Positions 34,374 to 46,265 of a DNA stretch of 64,000 nt are shown piece after piece. Source of the stretch: Tanypteryx hageni (taxonomy: Eukaryota; Arthropoda; Insecta; Odonata; Petaluridae); NCBI GenBank assembly GCA_028673005.1, contig CM054115.1, positions 192,828,370 to 192,892,369 of the forward strand, given 5' to 3'. The notes under the pieces were generated by a model that worked only from the letters and a program-made list of their open reading frames with translations, did not search any database and had not been told where the DNA came from. Positions within the stretch are counted from its first letter, which is position 1, and each line of letters begins with the position of its first letter. A program made the translations under genes and the position numbers.

Positions 34374-35481
34374 ACCTAACTAAGTTAATTGAATTTACTT
34401 AATGTGCGTACTTGAGGACTAAAAAGGAAATAGAAGCGCTAGGATTGGAAGTTACTCTTTATATATTTAAAAAAGTTACTCTTTATATATAAAAAAAGCA
34501 AATCGGGTCGTTCTATGGTGCGAAAGTGGAATAGGTTACTTGGTCTGAGGCAAGGTAAACGTTGACTTTTAGTAAACAAAGAAGGGAAAGAATTCGGCGA
34601 TAAGAGTCCTAAGCTCGGCTAGCCACGCAGTAGGGGTCTTACTTGACGGGAGACAAACAACTTAGGGTTTTTTCAACGTGGACGCTATGAGTCAAGGTCA
34701 ACTAGGATAAAAGGAAGTGAAAGGAGAGTGCTGAAACTACACAAATAGTAAACCTTTGCTTTGAATTAACACTAAAATTTACATCTACGAGAAGAAGATG
34801 ATATTATATACTAAGATTAATCACGATAACTTTTTCTAAAAGTAGGCGTTAGTAATGGTTAAGCACATATACACTAACAAACGTGGTATTACACAGTATA
34901 TAGTAAGACGGTTTATAAAATTAAGAAGCAAATAAAACAAGTAAAAAAAATATTTTTATATCACGAAAGGTAGTAAACAGGAGTATACTAGATATACGGC
35001 GAAAATTGTAAATAAATTAATGAATAATAATAATAATAAATTTGCCTTCAATAAGCTTAGTTATTTAAGAATCTACTTTCGATATGAAGGTATCGATTTC
35101 AATTTGGCAATGAGAGATATAATAAGGAAGTAGACTAAGAATAAAGTAAAATACGTTAAAATAAACTAAATAGGGAGCACTTAGAGCTAAGGAGGCTGCA
35201 CTATTGGGAAATTTACTGCTAAAGATGCAAACTTAAATGATAAAGGTAGACTATGGAAATTTACGTAAAGTTTGTAATTAAAACGAAGTAATAATAATCT
35301 AAGAACACAATAATATTAGAATAATACAATAACTATAAATAACTAAGGGTACTTATCGCTACAGCTACTCTTAAAAACTAATGGTCAGCCAAAGGCAGCT
35401 ATACTACGCTATAAAGCAGGTAGGAGCGAAGCAGCGGGAGCAAAAGTGAAAGCACGTCTGCTCTCGTCGGAGTCCAGCCAC
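34374..35481 (-). promoter_or_regulatory. 5' UTR / internal promoter region of the CR1-like LINE
   Basis: About 1.1 kb lie upstream of ORF1, ending at the insertion point with CTGGACTCCGACGAGAGC (minus strand). No ORF is present. It is presumed to hold the internal promoter, as in other full-length LINEs; no specific motif is assigned. Confidence 0.6.
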
Positions 35482-35487
35482 ACATCT

Positions 35488-35815
35488 TGGCAAGAGACAC
35501 TGCAAAATAAGCGACGCATAATAAAAGGGGATATTGGTCCATGGGCATCATCTGTAAGGAATAGTAGATGGGAAGAAGTCGTGGTCACGCGTCTGTGAAT
35601 AGGGCATTCAGCCCTTGACCCACTCGTTCTACTTTTCCACTGAGAATGAACCACCTCGATGCACCGATTGCGACTCCTTTCTAACTTTAAGACACCTCAT
35701 AACAGAGTGCCTGAAATATAATGCACTGCGAAACAAGTTCCACATTACAGGGGAACTTGCTGCTATTTTAGCAGACGACTCCATGAAAATGGATAATGTT
35801 TTAAGGTTTTGGTGG
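35488..35815 (+). pseudogene. I-like LINE, copy 2, right portion
   Basis: This resumes at 'tggcaagagacactgcaaaa', which follows directly in copy 1 (5474). In the frame of 35615-35872 it contains CTDCDSFLTLRHLITEC, a C-x2-C-x7-H-x4-C knuckle common after the RNase H in I-type LINEs, then LADDSMKMDNVLRF. It departs from copy 1 at about 35810 and lacks the (TACC)n tail. Confidence 0.8.
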
Positions 35816-36300
35816 TATCACAAGTGGAATAAGCCTCATGCATATAAGGTCCGTACGAGAAAGGACATATAATTCAATTAGAAATAATTCAGCGCAGAGC
35901 AGCCAGAATCGTAAAACAAAAGTACGAGCATAAGGAAACCGTCACCTCATTATTGATGGATTTGAAGTGGGTACAACTGGAGGATCGTAGATTGCACTCA
36001 AGTTTGTCGCTACTGGAGAAATATAGATCGGAATATCTAAATGACGAGGTTGTAGGAATAGTTGAAGCACCAACGTATATAGATAGAAAAATCCGTGACG
36101 CTAAGATACGTGAGATCGATTTCAGGACTGAGCGTTATCTAGGCTCGTTTTTTCGAGGACCATACGTGATCAAAGTGAAAATTTCAGAATGCGATAGACA
36201 ATCTTTAGGTAGGTTTTTGTGCTTTACACCTCCTACCACCCATCAATTAGGTGAATTGCAGGGTAACATGTATATGTGGTTGTAGACGTGTTTGAGGAAA
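35816..36300 (+). pseudogene. CR1-like LINE, RT C-terminal and 3' fragment, plus strand
   Basis: The frame covering 35872-36285 reads LEIIQRRAARIVKQKYEHKE, LMDLKWVQLEDRRLHSSLSL, YIDRKIRDAKIREIDFRTER and YLGSFF. This aligns in style with 'LEKVQRKTARFV' to 'RTERYKGSFF' of the element at 30354-35481 but is clearly diverged, so it is another subfamily. The 3' UTR phrase near 36210-36290 resembles that element's end. No tail repeat is recognised. Confidence 0.75.
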
Positions 36301-36333
36301 CAAGTCCCTGGGATGAAATATATTTTTCCGAAA

Positions 36334-36338
<5 letters not shown>

Positions 36339-36369
<31 letters not shown>
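36339..36369. repeat. (TA)n microsatellite
   Basis: About 15 TA units lie just right of the CR1-like fragment. Confidence 0.95.
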
Positions 36370-36373
<4 letters not shown>

Positions 36374-36621
36374 TGTTTACTTATAAAATATTTCTTTAGA
36401 TTCGTACTGTTTAGGAATTGGCTGTAAATTCTCGGTTCATTTGTAAGTTAGACGATAAAAATTACTTAAAAATGAGGTAGATGTAGTTAAATTTATAAGT
36501 GTATATGTTAAACATCTATAATATCCATAATAAGGATTTATGTGTATTATAAATAACTGAGATAAGCTCGCATTCTTGCAATTTTTAATACTTAAGCGCT
36601 TATCTTTGACTCTATTAATAT

Positions 36622-37214
36622 TGTTAAATAGAATTAACTCCTTAACCGTAAATAGTACGTTTACCTCATCTTTAGAGATCTTGTGTGCGTGTATTCGAGT
36701 GCTTGCGTGCGTGATTGTTTTTTCTGTTAGGTGTCTGTCGTTACCGGAAGGCACATAACGCTACAGGCCGCTGTGTGCGATACTAGTTCCCTGGAGTGGT
36801 TAAATCTCCCGTAAACCTAGTATTATTTCCTCTTTCCTGCCACCTTTATTTTTTCCCTTTACCTCTTGGCGTGTAAGTGTGCGTGTGTTTGTGGTTGCTT
36901 AGTAGGTCCCTGTCGCGGTCGTACTGACTCACAAACCTTCTAGCAAAGGTGTGATTTTTTAGGTCACTGGCGGAGAGTAATTTCTAGCAAACCTGGTCCC
37001 ATTTTCTTTCCACCTTTAGGGTTAGTGCTTGTGCGATTAAATGAGTGAATTTGTGAGTGACATCAGGTCCCTGGCGTGAAGTAGCAACCCCAAAACCTGT
37101 CAGTTTATAATTTTTATTGTCTTTTGCCTTTTCATTCCTTTCCTCCACCCTTTTTCGTTTTGTGTCTCTAATTTTGAATTTTGCGGTTAAGGAGTTAATT
37201 CTATTTAACATCAA
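36622..37214. repeat. Inverted repeat pair bounding ~530 bp
   Basis: 'tgttaaatagaattaactcc' plus 'ttaaccg' at about 36623-36650 returns as its reverse complement at about 37184-37211, with one or two mismatches over ~30 bp. Inside are repeated phrases 'aggtccctgtcgcgg', 'aggtcactggcgg' and 'caggtccctggcg'. It could be a non-autonomous element whose ends lie here, but no target duplication was found. There is no gene. Confidence 0.5.
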
Positions 37215-40200
37215 TTTCGCCGTAGTCTCCATCTTTACTTATTTAATTCTATTATTTTATTAATTCCTTGTTTCCAACCGATCGAGGATAAGTTCAAATT
37301 ATGGTAACAGTAGACAGGGAGCGTGATGGGGAGAATATGCATCTATTTTGCAATACATTAAGCGACTGGTATAAATTATCAGTGTTAATAATAATCTATA
37401 TGTATTATTATAAACCAAGCTGCGCACAAACTATTAATTTCCAAATGTTAAATGATCGACTTAAATCAATCCGATTTCGTCAAAAGAGAGCAAACAGAAT
37501 CTTGATCCAATCCTTAGGCAATTTCATTCATTACTGAGAGAATTCAAAAAAATACACGTCGGGTGATCTTTGGTGCGTTAATGTATCGGATCGCTTGGGT
37601 ATCATAAGATTTGAATGGATGGACCGAGACAACGTTTCGATTTGAGAGACAGTGTCTCTCTCTGATACAGACAGATTCATTGACCGCCAATGATGTAAAC
37701 GCCTTTAATAATTCCCTCATAGAAAGGCTTACGCTGAAATGTCCAATTTGTGAAATCTCACTCGATGCTATATAAATGATTGTAAAGCTGCTTCCGCGGC
37801 CGTGAAATGCTCTCTAGTTAGTTCTTTCGCATTCAAGCTTAATATAGTATAACATTTATGGCGTAATAAAGGATGTCATAATCACTCCTGCCATGTAGAA
37901 GGATATCAGAGTTCACATGTTATCACTAACTAAATGTAACATGGAGTCACGGAATGATATACGAGTGACAGTAATCGGAGAAATTATGAATATTAGCATC
38001 AAAATTTTATCTGAACACGAATAAAATATTTCTCTTCGTGCGATCGAACAGTAGCAAATCAGCAAAAATACCATATATAGGTGTAATTGGTGGGAATTAC
38101 GCTACGCGCAAATCGAAACCTGCTTATCCGAACGATATGTTGCAAGGGGTTTCGATTAAGGTGTTGAAAAACTTGAAATTTTTCAATTAATTAAACGCAA
38201 GCAAGTGCACCGTCATTTATTTAGAATCAAATGAAGAATTTACGATTCGACGGTTAAAGGAGATGGCACGGAGGGTGTGGGTGGGTGCGTGGAGGGGGAG
38301 GAGGAGAGATAGGAGGAGGAGAGATAGGAAGAGGAGGAGGGGTAATCTCCGGGGCTAGTGGAAATGCGCACTGGGGCCTCCCTAACCGACGTTGACAAGT
38401 TGCACGGCGCCATCTGCACTCCCGTCCTGGAAACTTTCTCTCCGTCAATTCGATTTACGGTGGGCATCAGTTTCCCTCAGCGCCCTTTCTCTCTCCCTTT
38501 CTCTCTATAGACGCCCTTCCGAAGGGGAACATCTGAGGATAGATCCAGGCACCTAGTCACCCAGACCGCCACCTCCACCCTTCCTCTTGCTTCCTCTTCT
38601 CTCTCTCTCCTTCCCTCTCTCTCCATCCCTCTACCCTCTCCCCTTCATCACAACCTTCTTCTGAGCACAAAAGCTACCGCATTTAAACCGAAACTGAAAT
38701 AGAACAATCTCACTGAGAGGATGGGAAAATATCGCTGGTGGATTGCGGTTCAGTTCTTGACGGGTGAACAACTAGCAATAGGAGAATAACTATTGCAATA
38801 ATATTTGAATAGGACAAGGGTGTTACATGGATCTCGCATTGGTAAATCGACACACTGTTAATTACGGAAGGACAACGCCCTTCTTTATTTGGTTAAGTTC
38901 TCCAAGACGTAAATTTATCTTCTCAGCTTCCTTACCTAGATGCATCCATAGAAGTATTTTTGGAATCAAAAGCATTACTTAAATTGTCAAAAGAAAAAAT
39001 TTAATACAAACAAAAATTAGTTTCATTTCAGTTTGAATGGAAAAAGGTGTCATAATTTGAACTAAGGACCCATATGTTTTTGGTTTTTTGTGCGATTGTT
39101 GCATATATATATCATCCAATTGGGTATGTCGGTTGGTTAGTATAAATACAGAAGGTTTTCAATCAAATTGCTTCATTTATGTTAAAATTAAGTTTTACTC
39201 TTGTTCTTTAAGTTACTAGTTGAAGTATTTTGGCAAAAGTTAATTTTAGCATAACCAAGTAAATACAAATTAGAAAATCGAATCCCGTGTATTATGTTTG
39301 TCGTTTATCCCGCTCACATCTTTACTTAAATGTCTTCCTTTGGATTCAATACAATTTTGCTCTAAAATTACCATATAGGTATACCTTAGAAAAAGCTCTT
39401 TCATCTTACAATTAGAGGTGCTTGATGTTAAAGATATCAACGTTACAATATTATAATAGAATATCAAAATGTATGAATGTAGTGTACTCCCTTACCTTAT
39501 AATTAAATATTTTTTGAAGTTCATTCTGCAATTTTTCAGCCCTTCATTCATTTAAGAAATATTCATTGTAACTGCTATGGGGGAGATTCAATCCTCTATC
39601 TTTAAAAAACCGATACTACGCCAATAGTTGCTTATTCTCTTTGCGCGCGCTGCGCATTCGGTCCATTTCCGCACACTGTCTGTGCCGTCTACCTCATAAG
39701 CGCCTATTTCTTCGTCCAAAGGATTCGCCACCTCCCGCCCTCCCCCATTCCCTCTCCACTCTTTCCCCTCCAACCTCCCTCTTCCACCACTCACCTCTCC
39801 TCCATCGGTGTGGACTCTCTTGGCAACACACTGTCCTGACAATCTCCTCTCTTGTCCTCGGGAGCCGCGATACTGAGAGATGGGTTAAAAGAGGAAATAG
39901 GAGAAGAGAGTAAGAGAAGGAGGAGATGGAGTAGGAGAGGGGATGATTGGGGTAGGTGATTGAGATAAGAGTAGAAATGGGGAATGAGATGGGAGGCAGC
40001 AGAACCCGCGAGGGTGTTTTCGCACTCGCCGCCAACAGAGCGGACGCATAGGCTCCTATTGTCTGAAATTTGAGTTAAAAGGAGCATGCTCCACAATACG
40101 AAGACGTTCGATATCTGGAATGTTAAGTAAAGATGATTGCGCGTTCTCATTTAGAATTGTGAAATTTTGTGTTTAAGAGACCTGATTGCAATTGTAATTC

Positions 40201-42735
40201 TACTGTTCCATTCCTGCTCAAGTTAAAAGTTTTATTTTCATTTTATAATAGGTTATTATCCACATGCTTGTATAAATATTATTTGAATTTAAAATTTTTA
40301 ATGGTTGAGTGTAAGCTAAGTTGAGACATAAATAAGAAATAACGATAGGATGTCGTTAGAAAGAAATTGTGTTTTTCATATTACTCTTGGGCACACACTA
40401 GTTTGAATAACTGGTATATTGGGTGAGAGCGAATTGAATTTTTCTGGAACCAGTAGGTCCATTGCTGCGTCGCTTGCAGTTTGGAGGTTCCGGTGAAAAA
40501 GAACTAAATATCATTGATTTATACTTTATCATTTACTAGTCAAGTTATGCAATAAAGGAATATTTGTGTAATTTCAAATTATTTTATATAAAGATAATCG
40601 AATGATATCCTAAATTCGCAATTAAAATAGCTTTCCGTCTTTCTTGTCGTTACTTCATTACACGGTATAAAATTCTATTTTTTCTCCTTCTCTTCACCGA
40701 ACCTTCCATTTCCCTTTTAATAAATTTACAACATTTAAAAGCATTGAACTTGTTTCCATGGTATTAGAAATTTTTATTGTTAAAATCTTGAAGGTCCCAT
40801 TTTAAGGAGCGTGTCTTTTCCAACGTAAGGGTCCATTAACTTGTTTCTGTCCGCCTTTCCGTCTGTCTGCATGTTCGTTGTCGGATTCTACAGAACGAAT
40901 TTTCATGAAATTTGGTATTTTTTCTTATGGAGAAAGGAAATATGAAAATGACACAAATACCTCACATAAATCAATCAGTGGTTCCATTTAACAGGGAATA
41001 AACTCACTCTTCCCCTCATAACTCCTAAAATATTAATTTTGCTGAAAACGTTTCCAAATATAATTTGTAGAATTAGTAAAATAAAATACTACTTTCCAAA
41101 TACATTTTTATCATAGGAGTGGCCGTAATCAATAAAATCTAATAAGAATATCATTATTAGCCTTGTACTTGGAAACATTCGTGCGTGGGTATTTTATTGC
41201 TGTCAACGAAAACAATCTTCGAAGTTACTTAAGTAAATAAGATTTTATATAATTACAAAAATACGTTTAATGTCCTTACGTGCAGCATTTTATACGGATA
41301 AGCGGAAGGAAATGGATTATACTCGACGAAGAAAAGAACGCATAAGTTTATATTATGACTATTAAACTGAAATGATTTTAGATTATTTACAACTGAATAC
41401 AGATTAATCGGTTAATAAAAAAATAATATTTCTCTTATGACATTTTCGATATATCTTATAAATTATTATATTTAGTCATTATACTAAAATTACGTAGATA
41501 CGTTTATTAAAGTTACAATTTAGCTTAGGGAAAAAATGTTTAAAAGTATGAGATATATAATTGAATAATAGAGTTTCCCTGTTTTGTGATGTGCGTCCGT
41601 TTTAAAATAAATCGCTAATTTTAAAATAATCCCTCTGACGAAAGGCGCCTATTTTTTATGTAAACTGTAAAGTCATTTCCAAAAGTATTCCAAAACTTGG
41701 AGCGGCGCCGCTTTAGAGGCAGACTGAGTTTTAATTTCATATCTACGTGAATGTTATGTCATTAGGTGACAATGTACCTATTCATGTCGTGACACCACCT
41801 CAGGATTCAAGGTTTATTATTGTATAAAATATGACATATTCTTGCCAATCGACCGGAGTTATCAAAGATTATTCCTCGTCTTGGGCGACCCTTTTGAACG
41901 CCATTGTTATTTATCAGTCAGTGATGATATTGTAAGCAGTCCCATAGAATTGTGTTTTTGTCCAAGTGAGGGGTTGTTTGGGGAGGGCTGAAAAAAACTC
42001 CCTCAGTAATTAGTTCTAATAGTAGCAGTACGAGTGTATTTACGAATTTCGAATAGACGATTTCATGGGTTTTGTCAAATCCCCGGTTCGACAGTATTTG
42101 TTGCATAACGGAAAAAGCGAAAGTGACAAGGCACAACTCTCAAAAACAGTAGAGACATATGCGTTTAAAAAATAACAAAAACACTAGCAGAGTTTCTTCT
42201 TCCAATACTTGCCACTTGATAGCATTTTCGTACATTCCACGTTAAACACCGACGTAAAAAGTTGGATTGGCTGAGAGAATGCACGAGATAGTAATGCGGT
42301 ATATCGTTTCTATAATTCATTTAGTAAAAATGTTGTTGCAGCCATCGTCATTTCTTTTACTTCGTTATTAAGTGAACCTCATCTTCACAGACGAGTCGTA
42401 GGTAATTGCAACATAAATCAATCTCCGAACTATGTGTGACTGTTCGGTTAAACATGCAGATTTCTGACTGACTTCGCGAATGTTTTGTGGGTACCACTAG
42501 ATGGTTGATTTTTTTAGTGCGCATGCAACATTTGAAAAATGAAGAAAAATGGAATATCTACGATGAAGGAAAATAAATAAGTAAAAAAATACGATGAAGA
42601 AATGAACGGAAATACATCTAATTTCTTTACGTATACACAAGGTTTGTAAGTGAAAAGAAATGGGTAATTTACGATGAAGGTATTACCTGAACATACAGAT
42701 TATATTACAACAAATCGAGTAAGATATGTTCTAAG
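37215..42735. other. Long unannotated stretch
   Basis: No frame longer than about 120 codons and none of family type. It holds pyrimidine-rich runs (38470-38645 and 39725-39800), purine-rich stretches (38280-38340 and 39895-39930), and a phrase near 40850-40925 ('gtctgtctgcatgttcg' then 'tttcatgaaatttggta') of a kind also seen near 63470-63545, probably an old interspersed repeat. Nothing else is supported. Confidence 0.6.
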
Positions 42736-42817
42736 CAGAGCTGCGAACCGAACCGCAGTAATTTTGCACAGCTGCGAACCGATACACCCCAAAATTTATA
42801 GGTGGTTTGTAGCTCTG
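42736..42817. mobile_element. 82-bp hAT-like MITE
   Basis: The left end CAGAGCTGCGAACC and the reverse complement of the right end CAGAGCTACAAACC agree at 12 of 14 bases. The flanks gttctaag (42728-42735) and gttttaag (42818-42825) agree at 7 of 8. Ends starting CAG and an 8-bp duplication fit a hAT-mobilised miniature element. An internal repeat of 'agctgcgaaccga' is also present. Confidence 0.65.
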
Positions 42818-43116
42818 GTTTTAAGTAATAGTCGACTGTATTTTTAATTAAAATTGATAAGAAAATTAATCGTTGAATCAGAAATTCCGTATTTCATAGG
42901 CATCCTTACTGGCATTTCAGTTCGTAGACTTTATATTAAGCCATTAATATATTTTTTGATATGATTACATAAATAGTGAAGAATGCCTCTGCCTCACATG
43001 TATGCACGCATGATGTGTTCATCATTCCACTCATCTATACTTACTCCATACGTATTATGAATAAAGTACTATTTTCATGAAAAAAATCGATTTCGAGATT
43101 TCAAGGGAAATAGACG
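42818..43116. other. Unannotated AT-rich stretch
   Basis: Nothing recognised. Confidence 0.6.
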
Positions 43117-43120
43117 TGTG

Positions 43121-43157
<37 letters not shown>

Positions 43158-43182
43158 ATGTCTGTGTGTGTTTGTGTGTATG
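43117..43182. repeat. (TA)n(TG)n microsatellite
   Basis: A short TA run is followed by TG units and decayed TGTGTG sequence. Confidence 0.9.
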
Positions 43183-43362
43183 TAATAGAAATATTACAGG
43201 TGCTCTAACTCATAAACTATTAATCGTGTAAAAGCAAAATTTCACATTTGATATTTTTCCTTAAACAGGCAATAGTAGATTAATTTTTGGTAAACTTCGG
43301 TCTCACGGAAATAGGTATTAACTCTTTTCTCATCCGATTTTATAAAATAATTCCTTTAACAA

Positions 43363-43633
43363 TCACCACCCTCAGCAACACCACCACCTTCACAACAACC
43401 ACCCTTACCACATCCACCAAACTCACCACAACCACCCTCAACCACAGCCTTCACCACCGCCACCCTCACCACCAACACCAACCTCACCATAACAACCACC
43501 CTCACCAACGCCACTGCAAATCTCACCACCACGACAACCCTCACCCCTGCCACTGCCACCCTCAACACCACCACCACCATTCTCAGCAATACCATCACCA
43601 TCACCACCATGACCCTCACCACCACCACCTATG
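43363..43633. repeat. Degenerate (CCA/CCACCCTCA)n array
   Basis: The array is built of CCACCA and CCCTCA words. It gives long but meaningless frames on both strands (Thr/His-rich or Val/Gly-rich). It is the reverse-complement type of the array at 44273-44726. Confidence 0.92.
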
Positions 43634-43691
43634 CTCATCATCATCTAATATGAAAGCAATTATTTTAAAAATCTGTGTGGTCACCACATGA

Positions 43692-44262
43692 CTTTCTTTA
43701 TATCTGTATGATTTCTAAAAATTCCAATTATTATATCTAAAAGCGAAATTTTATATTTCACATTTTTGTTAAAGTAAAGAGCACCGATTCATGTTTGGTA
43801 AAATTCTGATAACCGAAATTGGGTGTTTACTTTTGTCGTTTTCCGTTTTTTCAAATATGTGGGTTAATATCGGATAAATATAAAAATATGCTGGCATAAA
43901 AGTCGTAAAAACTTATACATTCTATAACACTAGAAAATGTTTTCCAATTAATGCATTGTTGAAGGGATAATCTTAAAACTAAATTTTTTAGCTGCCAAAA
44001 CCACAACACCTACCCTCGACTATTGTAAACCAAGTATTTTCTTTTTTACTTTCCTAATTACTGGAGCTTCGTGGGCATAGCAAATATCAGAAGATACGGC
44101 TTGAGTTTATTTCAGTTCTTTGTTGTTTGAAATTTTCTCGCAGTTTGTTAAAATATTTATTATCATTTAACATTTTAAACTATTTGGGCTCTTTAAAAAA
44201 ATATAGGTATTGAGAAAGTCACCTGGTGACGCCATCAGATTTTTTTATTAATTACTATAATA
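43692..44262. other. Unannotated spacer between the two trinucleotide arrays
   Basis: AT-rich, with no frame or repeat recognised. Confidence 0.6.
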
Positions 44263-44272
44263 TTAGATGATG

Positions 44273-44726
44273 ATGAGAGTGGATGGTTGTGGTGGTGGGG
44301 TTGGTAGTGGTGGGGTGGTGATGGTGAGGGTGGTGGTGGTGAAGGTGGTGGTGGTGAGGGTGGTGGTTGTGAGGGTGGTGGTTGTTAGGGTGGTGGTTGT
44401 GAGGGTGGTGGTGGTGATGGTGATGGTTGTGCGGGTGGTTGTGGTGATGGTGAGGTTGGTGGTGGTGAGGGGGGTGGTGGTGAGGGTGGTAGAGTTGAGG
44501 GTGGAGGTGGTGAGGTTGGTGGAGGTGAGGGTGGTGGTGTTGAGGGTGATGGTGGTGAGGGTGTTGGTAGTGAAGCTGGTGTTAGTGAGGGTAGTGGTGG
44601 TGAGGGAGGTGTTGGTGAGGGTGATGGTTGTGAGAATGGTCGTGGTGGGGGTGGTGGTGGTGAGGCTGGTTGTGGTGATGGTGGTGGTGGTGACGGTGGT
44701 GGTGGTGAGGGTAGTGTTGGTGAAAC
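44273..44726. repeat. Degenerate (GGTGGTGAG)n array
   Basis: About 450 bp of GGTGGT/GAGGGT words. The frames on both strands (for example MVRVVVVKVVVVRVVVV on plus) are repeat artefacts. The G-rich strand might adopt G-quadruplex forms. Confidence 0.93.
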
Positions 44727-45010
44727 TTCGCCCCCTCTGCTCCACTATCTTTCATCCCCCCTACCATCTTCCCTTCCTAAGACCATATTAAACTTCCCAC
44801 GCATGTCTGAGAGCTGAGAATTCCGGTACTCACTCACGTAATATCTACTTTAATGATCCTTGGGACACAACACGTTTTCGAAATTATTTCAAGGGAGAAG
44901 CGGTTAAGAGTTTGTGAACGGACCCCTATAAACAAGATTTGCCCGTAGATTGGACTGCTTTGACGGTTTTCGTGGAGGGTGGCGGGAGGGGAAGAAGAGA
45001 AAGGGGGGGG

Positions 45011-45290
45011 GGTGCCGGTGGTGTAGTGGTTAGGACGCTGGCTGCTACTCGCCCGATGCTTAATAAAGTCATCGGGTACGAATCCTGTGCAAGTAGGATT
45101 TTTCCAAGGTCGCCCGGCCCCATGTTTGTGTGGTTTGAGGAGACCGCGCAAATTCAGCTGTTCCGTCCTTCGAAAGGGACGTTAAACTGTTGCCCCCCCC
45201 CTGGTGTTCTTCGTAAGAGCAGGCAAATGCCGGCACCGGGTTTCCCTCCTCCCTTCCCCGGCTATTCATTGCACTACTACCTCTGCGGAT
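45011..45290 (+). mobile_element. tRNA-derived SINE, copy 1
   Basis: It starts GGTGGTGTAGTGGTTAGGAC (box A) and has GGGTACGAATCCTG (box B-like) 50 bp on. The body includes 'aaggtcgcccggcccc', 'ggtttgaggagaccgcgcaa', 'agggacgttaaac' and 'gttcttcgtaagagcaggc', and it ends near 'ggctattcattgcactac'. About 90% of it is repeated at 58137-58410. A head of tRNA type plus a fixed body marks a SINE; no full tRNA fold is present. Confidence 0.85.
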
Positions 45291-45314
45291 ATAAACGCCG
45301 CCACACTAAAACCT

Positions 45315-45670
45315 GACAGCACACCCTTCCACAATAAATATACCAAGACAGGTTCATAGCATAGCTGGCAACCTGATTGGGTATTGGCCATTCGCCAATC
45401 CCAACACCCGCTCTGTATTGGTGGTCGGGCAGAGAGTCGGAGAGAGCGGCGTAAGAGAGTCAGCGAGAAGGAGTCGGCGAGGAAGAAACTCGGTGAGAGA
45501 AGAGAGAAAGAAGGAGTCGGCGAGGGAGAAACCGCGGCGAAGAGGAGGAGAGAGAGAGGAGAGAGAAAGAAGGAGATTGGAAGGAGGAGCGGCGTAAAAG
45601 CGCGAACGGGGTAGCGTTAGAAATAAAAAGAAAAAATCTGACTGGCATCATTGTACAAAACCCACCCCTG
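45315..45670 (-). repeat. Possible solo LTR, minus strand
   Basis: Read on minus, the segment begins TGTTACGAACCAGGGGTGGG, in the style of gypsy LTRs and similar to the TGTAACGAGACC start at 1724, and ends GTGCTGTCA. It includes a long CT-rich part (GA-rich on plus, 45420-45590) and CCAAT-like words. No 4-6 bp target duplication was found, and the end at 45315 is a guess. Confidence 0.35.
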
Positions 45671-46265
45671 GTTCGTAACAATATCATTAGAGTGGTTTAG
45701 AGGGTAAACGGAGATTAACTTTATTTCTCATGAACTTGGATGGTTTTACTATTTGTAGCGACAACTATTTAAATCTTTTCTTGCTTCCCGAGAAACTCGC
45801 TTTAAAGTCACGGGAATATCGTGGGACAATAAAAACCAGATGTCAGACGCCTTTAGTATTTCAATCACATATACATAATGGCGCGTGTGAGAGCTTCAAG
45901 GATATTTATATCACGCCGCCTATGAATAACTCTCAAGACAAGGCAAGAAATTGGTCACTGAGAATGATTTAGATTTTTTAAAGGTAGTATCAGAATTGTC
46001 AACAAGTGCATTTGAAAGGAGGGAAAACTTGTTAAAATATCAATAAATAAAAATCTGAAAGACTTTGGAAATGTTTCACACTGCCAACCAAAATGACCGA
46101 GTAGCACTCCGAAAAAATTCCTTTGTCTTTTTATTAGACCCAATACTTCAATCTAACATCAATCGTTCTATTTTATTTTGGATACCTATTAATTTTATTA
46201 GAATATTGTAAAAAATTCTATCTGAAAAAAACACTCATTTGGCGAATTTATGTTTAACATTTGGA
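45671..46265. other. Unannotated stretch
   Basis: No gene or repeat is recognised. Confidence 0.55.

Larger units (their letters stand above)
30354..35481 (-). mobile_element. CR1-like LINE, near full length, inserted in I-like LINE copy 2
   Basis: The insert has acatct at 30348-30353 and again at 35482-35487. In the uninterrupted copy this hexamer occurs once (near 5468-5473). On its own strand it has a 5' UTR of about 1.1 kb (35481-34374), ORF1 (34373-33369), ORF2 (about 33360-30464) and a short 3' UTR ending in TGTAGATGTAGATG units, like the short tandem 3' ends of CR1 LINEs. The length is 5.13 kb. ORF1 is intact; ORF2 has two stops and one frameshift. Confidence 0.88.

Noticed and set aside
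33688..34383. 231-codon plus-strand frame
   Set aside because: It lies antisense to the CR1-like ORF1 (33369-34373), which has recognisable domains; this is its shadow.
43287..43691. 134-codon Thr/His-rich frame
   Set aside because: It is produced by the ACC array, with a frame open on both strands for the same reason.
44263..44791. Frames of 160-174 codons on both strands (Thr-rich on minus, Val-rich on plus)
   Set aside because: They are translations of the degenerate GGT array; no start context, domain or codon pattern supports a protein.
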